Part shown: one piece after another, positions 29,380-33,174 of the stretch | How positions within the stretch are numbered: the stretch's first letter is position 1 | Layout of the letters: each line of letters starts with the position of its first letter | Assembly (NCBI GenBank): GCA_044869895.1 | Contig: JBIOXZ010000138.1 | Coordinates: 1-33,174 of the forward strand | Origin: AC-69 sp044869895 | Lineage (GTDB): Bacteria; Actinomycetota; UBA4738; HRBIN12 | Reading direction: 5' to 3' | DNA length: 33,174 nucleotides | Translations under genes and position numbers: made by a program | Notes under the pieces: model-generated | Database searches by the model: none | Seen by the model: the letters and a program-made list of their open reading frames with translations, nothing else | What the model was told of the DNA's origin: nothing

Positions 29380-31173
29380 ATGACCGATCGATCCCTGTGG
29401 GAGCGGCGGTTCCGAGCGCCCGACCTCTTCCTCCCGGATTGGGCACCGCTGTTTCCCGACCGGCTCGTGTTCGCCACGACGGAGAACGGGGAGTGGCAGG
29501 TCCATGCATGGGACCGCGCCTCGAGCACGAGGCGCCGGGTCACCGATCACCCCGTTGGGGTGGTCACCGGTTCTCCCACGATCGACGGGAACGGGGTCCT
29601 GTGGTTCCAGGACGAGACGGGCGACGAGTCCGGACGCTGGTTCCACCAACCGTTCGACGGCGGGCCGAGTCGACCCCTGTTCGACCTCCTCCCAGTGGGA
29701 TGGAACGAGGGCCTCGCCCAGGCGCCGGGCCTCACAGCGGTGGCCGTGAGCGACGGGGATGGATTCGCCGTTTACTCCGCCCTTGGGGACGAAGCGCCGA
29801 AGGAGCTCTATCGATCCACCGAGGCCGTGCGGCTGGGGGGATCCGAAGCTCCCGGGTTCAACCGGGCCGGACTGTCGGCCGACGGCTCGATGCTGTGCCT
29901 CCAGCACTCCGAGTACGGCGATCTCATCCACCCGGCCCTTCGGGTGATCGATCCTCGAACGGGCGAAACCCTCGGCGAGCTCCACGATCCTGGCCTTGCT
30001 TTGATTCCGGCCTGCTGGTCGCCCGTGCCGGGCGACGCCCGGCTGGCCGTGGTGGATGAGCGGGATGGCGAGGAACGGCCGGCCCTCTGGGATCTTCGAA
30101 CCGGCGAACGCACCAGCCTCGAGATCGAAGGCCTGCAGGGTCCCGTTACCGTCCACGACTGGTGGCCAGAGGGGTCCGCCCTCCTGCTCGGCAACCTGCA
30201 TGAAGGCCGCGACCGTCTCTTTCGCCACGACCTGGCCACCGGTGAGCTGACCTCGATCTCGACACCGCAGGGAACCGTCAGCCAGGCGAGGGTCCGGCCC
30301 GATGGGTCGGTTTGGTTTCGGCACTCCGGGGGAGACCGGCAACCGACCGCACTTGGGGACGACGGCCGGAAGATCATCGAGCTCGGAGGTGAACCTGCCC
30401 TCGTCGGACGCCCCTTCGTCTCCTGGCACTTCGACAACCCGCACGGGCAGCGGGTCCACGGGTTCCACGTCGCCCCGGAAGGTCCCGGCCCGTTCCCGGT
30501 GATCATGCGGGTCCACGGGGGGCCCACCTGGCTCGACACCGATCGATGGAGCCCCGAGATCCAGTCTTACGTCGACGCTGGGTTCGCCGTGGCCATGGTG
30601 AACTACCGCGGCTCCACCGGCTACGGCCGAGCCTGGCGCGACGAGATCATCGGAAACATCGGCCGGCCCGAACTCGAAGACGTGAACGCCGGCCTCGCCG
30701 ACCTGGTGTCGAAGGGGATCGCCGACCCGGATCGCGCCGTCATCGCCGGGTGGTCGTGGGGCGGCTACGTCACCCTGCTCGAGCTCGGCCAGCACCCGGA
30801 CCTGTGGCGCTGCGCAGTGGCCGGGGTCCCGGTCGGCGACTACGAGGCTGGCTATGACGACCTCTCTCCGCTCCTGCAGGCCTACGACCGGGCCCTGCTG
30901 GGCGGGCGGCCCGACGAGGTGCCCGACCTCATGAGGGACCGCAACCCCATCAATTTCGCCGATCGCGTCACCGCGCCCGCGCTGATCCTGGCCGGAGAGA
31001 ACGACAGCCGGTGCCCCATTCGGCAGATCCTTGCCTACGTCGAACGACTCCGCGGGCGCGGGCACCCCGTCCAGCTCTACACGTATCGAACCGGGCACAG
31101 TTCGTTCGACATCGAGGAGGAGATCCGCCAGCAGCGGGTGATCCTGGATTTCTTGGCCCGCCAGGTTCCGTAA
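29380..31173 (+). CDS. S9-family prolyl oligopeptidase / acylaminoacyl-peptidase-like
   Basis: This 597-residue serine peptidase has an N-terminal beta-propeller (about 1-340; repeated blades with strand patterns such as GSPTIDGNGVLWFQDE and HDLATGELTSISTP) and a C-terminal alpha/beta-hydrolase. The triad is Ser459 in GWSWGGY, Asp542 in GENDSRCP and His573 in RTGHSSFD. VIMRVHGGPTWLD holds the oxyanion segment HGGP. No signal peptide, so it is likely cytoplasmic. It should cut short peptides or remove N-acyl amino acids. It follows the class I aminotransferase and converges on the decarboxylase. Confidence 0.93.
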   Translation: MTDRSLWERRFRAPDLFLPDWAPLFPDRLVFATTENGEWQVHAWDRASSTRRRVTDHPVGVVTGSPTIDGNGVLWFQDETGDESGRWFHQPFDGGPSRPLFDLLPVGWNEGLAQAPGLTAVAVSDGDGFAVYSALGDEAPKELYRSTEAVRLGGSEAPGFNRAGLSADGSMLCLQHSEYGDLIHPALRVIDPRTGETLGELHDPGLALIPACWSPVPGDARLAVVDERDGEERPALWDLRTGERTSLEIEGLQGPVTVHDWWPEGSALLLGNLHEGRDRLFRHDLATGELTSISTPQGTVSQARVRPDGSVWFRHSGGDRQPTALGDDGRKIIELGGEPALVGRPFVSWHFDNPHGQRVHGFHVAPEGPGPFPVIMRVHGGPTWLDTDRWSPEIQSYVDAGFAVAMVNYRGSTGYGRAWRDEIIGNIGRPELEDVNAGLADLVSKGIADPDRAVIAGWSWGGYVTLLELGQHPDLWRCAVAGVPVGDYEAGYDDLSPLLQAYDRALLGGRPDEVPDLMRDRNPINFADRVTAPALILAGENDSRCPIRQILAYVERLRGRGHPVQLYTYRTGHSSFDIEEEIRQQRVILDFLARQVP

Positions 31174-31198
31174 AACTTGGTTCCCCCCTCCGACGTCC

Positions 31199-32716
31199 TC
31201 ACACGCCCGAGGCGGCATCCTTCGACAGGCGGCGGAGGGCGTCCAGGATCCGATCGACGTCGGCCTCGGTCGACAGGTAATTGACAACGCCGGCCCGAAG
31301 ATAGGTGCGGCCGCGGAGCTTCGTGGTCGACACCCAACCTTCCCCGCTCACCTCGAGCGCCCGCTGGAGCCGGTCCTGGTAGGCGTCGAGCTCGGAGGGA
31401 TCCATCCCCGGCGGCACGTGGCGGAAGCACACCACCGATAGCTCCGGCTCCTCGGGAACGACCTCGAACTCGCCGGACTCCTTGCATCGCTTCACCAGAT
31501 ACTCGGCCAGATCGTCGTTGTGCTCGATCAGCCGGCCGAATCCCTCCGTACCGAGATGCTTCCACGACGTCCACAGCTTCAGCGCGCGGAACCGGCGCGT
31601 CCCCTCGATCGAGTACTGCATCCAGTTGAGCGGCGCGTCCTCGGGGTTCGGGTACCGGTAGTACTCGGGCTCCCGATGGAACGTCCGCACCAGGTCCTCC
31701 CGCCGGTTCATCACCAGGGCGCCGATGTCGTAGGACTGGAAGAACCACTTGTGCGGATCGATCGTGACCGAGTCGGCTCGCTCCAGGTCCGGCACGCGGG
31801 CGGCATCGCGCTTGGAGAACCGGGCCCCGCCGCCGTACGCCGCGTCCACGTGCAGCCACATGCGCTCGCGCTCCGCGATATCGGCCAGCTCTCCCACCAG
31901 GTCGACCGACCCGGTATTCGTCGACCCACTCACCGCGGCGATGGCGAATGGGAGCAAGCCGTTCGCCCGGTCCTCGGCCACGGCCTTCGCCACAGGCTGG
32001 CCATGCAAACGGAACCGCTCGTCCGATGGCACGATCCGAAGCGTCTCCGGCGGGAACCCCAGCACCGAGAGCCCTCGCTCGATGGAGAAGTGGGCCTGAT
32101 CCGAGGCGTACACGCGCACGCCTTCGAGCGTGCTTCCCCGCGAGGGCCCCGAGCGCCCGAGCAGCGTCGGCAGATGCACGTCACGGGCCGCCGTCAGGGC
32201 CATGATGTTCGCCATCACACCGCCCGACGTGAGCACTCCCCAGCTGCCCTGCCCGAACCCCACCAGCTCCCGAAGCCATGCCGTGACCTCTTCCTCCACC
32301 AGCGCCCCGATCGGCCCCGCCGCCCACACGTCGACCCCCTGGTTCAGCCAATGCGCCAGGACCTCGCCGGAGATCGACAGGGGGAGCGGCGGCGGGGTGA
32401 AGTAACTGTAGGACCCGGGGTGATGCGAGCTGAATGCGAAGGGCGCCACGCGCTCGCGGAACTCGGCCAGCACCTCGCTGGAAGTGGCCGGCTTCTCAGG
32501 CGGTGGTGCCGGCTCGTTGCCCGGGCCGAAGTACGTCCTTCGCATCTCGGAGTACGACTCGGTCGGCACCGGCCGGCGCATGGCGTCCTCGTAGAGCCAG
32601 TCGAGCGCGGTGCCCCACGTGAGCCGGCCGAGCTCTTCCAGTGCCTCTCTGGCCTCGCCCGGGTCGCGGAAGCCGATCAGCTCAGGTTCGGGATGCCAGG
32701 AGAACGGGTCGGACAC
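31199..32716 (-). CDS. group II PLP-dependent decarboxylase (aromatic-amino-acid/glutamate decarboxylase family)
   Basis: This 505-residue PLP decarboxylase has the Schiff-base Lys323 in TIDPHKWFF, the Asp of LHVDAAYGG that holds the pyridine nitrogen, SGGVMANIMAL in the PLP-phosphate region and SFSSHHPGSYSYF (AFSSHHPGSY) near the N terminus. The substrate residues do not let me choose among tyrosine, tryptophan, DOPA or glutamate types. The GTG start is supported by TAGGCT exactly six bases upstream and the lack of a ribosome site. It could give an amine that the neighbouring transporter handles, but that is speculation. Confidence 0.92.
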   Translation of the reverse strand: MSDPFSWHPEPELIGFRDPGEAREALEELGRLTWGTALDWLYEDAMRRPVPTESYSEMRRTYFGPGNEPAPPPEKPATSSEVLAEFRERVAPFAFSSHHPGSYSYFTPPPLPLSISGEVLAHWLNQGVDVWAAGPIGALVEEEVTAWLRELVGFGQGSWGVLTSGGVMANIMALTAARDVHLPTLLGRSGPSRGSTLEGVRVYASDQAHFSIERGLSVLGFPPETLRIVPSDERFRLHGQPVAKAVAEDRANGLLPFAIAAVSGSTNTGSVDLVGELADIAERERMWLHVDAAYGGGARFSKRDAARVPDLERADSVTIDPHKWFFQSYDIGALVMNRREDLVRTFHREPEYYRYPNPEDAPLNWMQYSIEGTRRFRALKLWTSWKHLGTEGFGRLIEHNDDLAEYLVKRCKESGEFEVVPEEPELSVVCFRHVPPGMDPSELDAYQDRLQRALEVSGEGWVSTTKLRGRTYLRAGVVNYLSTEADVDRILDALRRLSKDAASGV

Positions 32717-32722
32717 CCGCGG

Positions 32723-32728
32723 AGCCTA
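32723..32728 (-). promoter_or_regulatory. -10 box TAGGCT for a leaderless decarboxylase transcript
   Basis: Minus-strand TAGGCT, six bases (CCGCGG), then the GTG start at 32716. No Shine-Dalgarno sequence is seen. Confidence 0.4.
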
Positions 32729-32782
32729 GCAAACGCCCTGTCGATGACTGACGCGACGCACTCACGCGTAGCCAGGAAGGCG

Positions 32783-33174
32783 TCAGGCGATGAGCGCGGT
32801 CAGGATCGACACCCCGGCCACGATCGCGACCACTCCGGCGAGCTGGAGTCGGCTCAGCCGCTCGTGGAACAGCACCCGGGCGGCGAGCACGGAGAGCGCC
32901 GCGAATTGGGCCCCGAGCACCGCGGCGACCGCGATCCCGTGGCGGGCTCCGATCGCGAAGGAGGCGAAGCCGAGGACCTCAGCCACCCCGGCCACCGCCA
33001 CGAGCGGGACCGCGGGCCGGGTAATGCGCAACCGAGCGGTCAGCGCAAGGGGGACCGCGACCGCGGCGACGCCCACCGCTCGGGCCGGGAGCACCGCCCA
33101 GGGGATGGGCAGTTCCTGGCTGACCCGACCGGTGGCGTAGATGCTGATCCCAAAGGAGAGCGCGGCACCCAGGG
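32783..33174 (-). CDS. EamA/DMT-type permease, C-terminal part (5' end outside the window)
   Basis: The frame is open through the window edge on the minus strand, so the visible 129 or so residues are the C-terminal half of a drug/metabolite-transporter permease. The hydrophobic segments (VAVPLALTAR, LVAVAGVAEVLGFASFAIGA, VAAVLGAQFAALSVLAARVLF, LAGVVAIVAGVSILTA) and the motif LFHERLSRLQLAGVVAIVAGV are typical of the second EamA repeat. The stop TGA is at 32783-32785. Substrate unknown. Confidence 0.8.
   Translation of the reverse strand, partial: LGAALSFGISIYATGRVSQELPIPWAVLPARAVGVAAVAVPLALTARLRITRPAVPLVAVAGVAEVLGFASFAIGARHGIAVAAVLGAQFAALSVLAARVLFHERLSRLQLAGVVAIVAGVSILTALIA

Noticed and set aside
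29155..31287. Long minus-strand frame opposite the S9 peptidase
   Set aside because: Shadow of a gene with a complete catalytic triad and expected length.

Overview
The window is high-GC DNA, densely coded on both strands, and most likely comes from the chromosome of an uncultured or deep-branching member of the Actinomycetota. The grounds are: a mec-moeB-cysO-cysM-murI-(MBL hydrolase)-rph-rdgB gene order close to the mycobacterial Rv1334-Rv1341 block, an InhA-like enoyl-ACP reductase, a PPOX/F420-type flavin protein, a DUF2630 protein, frequent GTG starts, and several starts placed 6-7 bases after a TANNNT-type -10 box, as in actinobacterial leaderless mRNAs. Genus or class cannot be named from this sequence. 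No insertion sequence, prophage, integrase or CRISPR array was seen.

Layout. 1-73: 3' part of tRNA-Leu(UAG). 91-628: a DinB-like gene broken by frameshifts. 600-6058 (minus): a housekeeping and sulfur operon (mec, moeB-like E1, cysO, cysM, murI, MBL hydrolase, rph, rdgB), with short overlaps between many neighbours. 6108-7160 (minus): selD. 7210-9007 (plus): a PfkB-type kinase and an orphan zinc-ribbon membrane protein. 9017-11348 (minus): a Tat-signal amidohydrolase and fabI. 11459-13534: a small orphan protein, a methyltransferase and a membrane-anchored predicted TIM-barrel protein. 13633-18188: a DUF885 peptidase, a second methyltransferase, a cyclic-nucleotide-binding protein and a class III aminotransferase. 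18200-20268 (minus): a NatA/NatB-like ABC exporter. 20316-24040 (minus): a quinone-oxidoreductase-like enzyme, a PPOX protein and lon. 24180-27945 (plus): a DrrA/DrrB-like exporter, a DHA2-type MFS exporter and DUF2630. 27933-28150 (minus): remnant of a class III nucleotide cyclase. 28195-31173 (plus): a class I aminotransferase and an S9 peptidase. 31199-32716 (minus): a group II PLP decarboxylase. 32783-33174 (minus): a partial EamA-type permease.

How the genes work together. The clearest unit is the sulfur-carrier route to cysteine. The E1-like enzyme would activate CysO, CysM would use CysO-thiocarboxylate with O-phosphoserine, and the JAMM protease Mec would release cysteine. Here CysO ends in Gly-Gly-Arg-Ala, so Mec or another protease would first have to expose the Gly-Gly end, and the E1 lacks the rhodanese domain of mycobacterial MoeZ. 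A weaker theme is cyclic nucleotides: a Rv1339-like hydrolase, a stand-alone cNMP-binding domain with intact ligand residues, and a truncated cyclase. The rest is ordinary metabolism, export and proteolysis. I found no defence, secretion or biosynthetic system that I could defend as wholly new.
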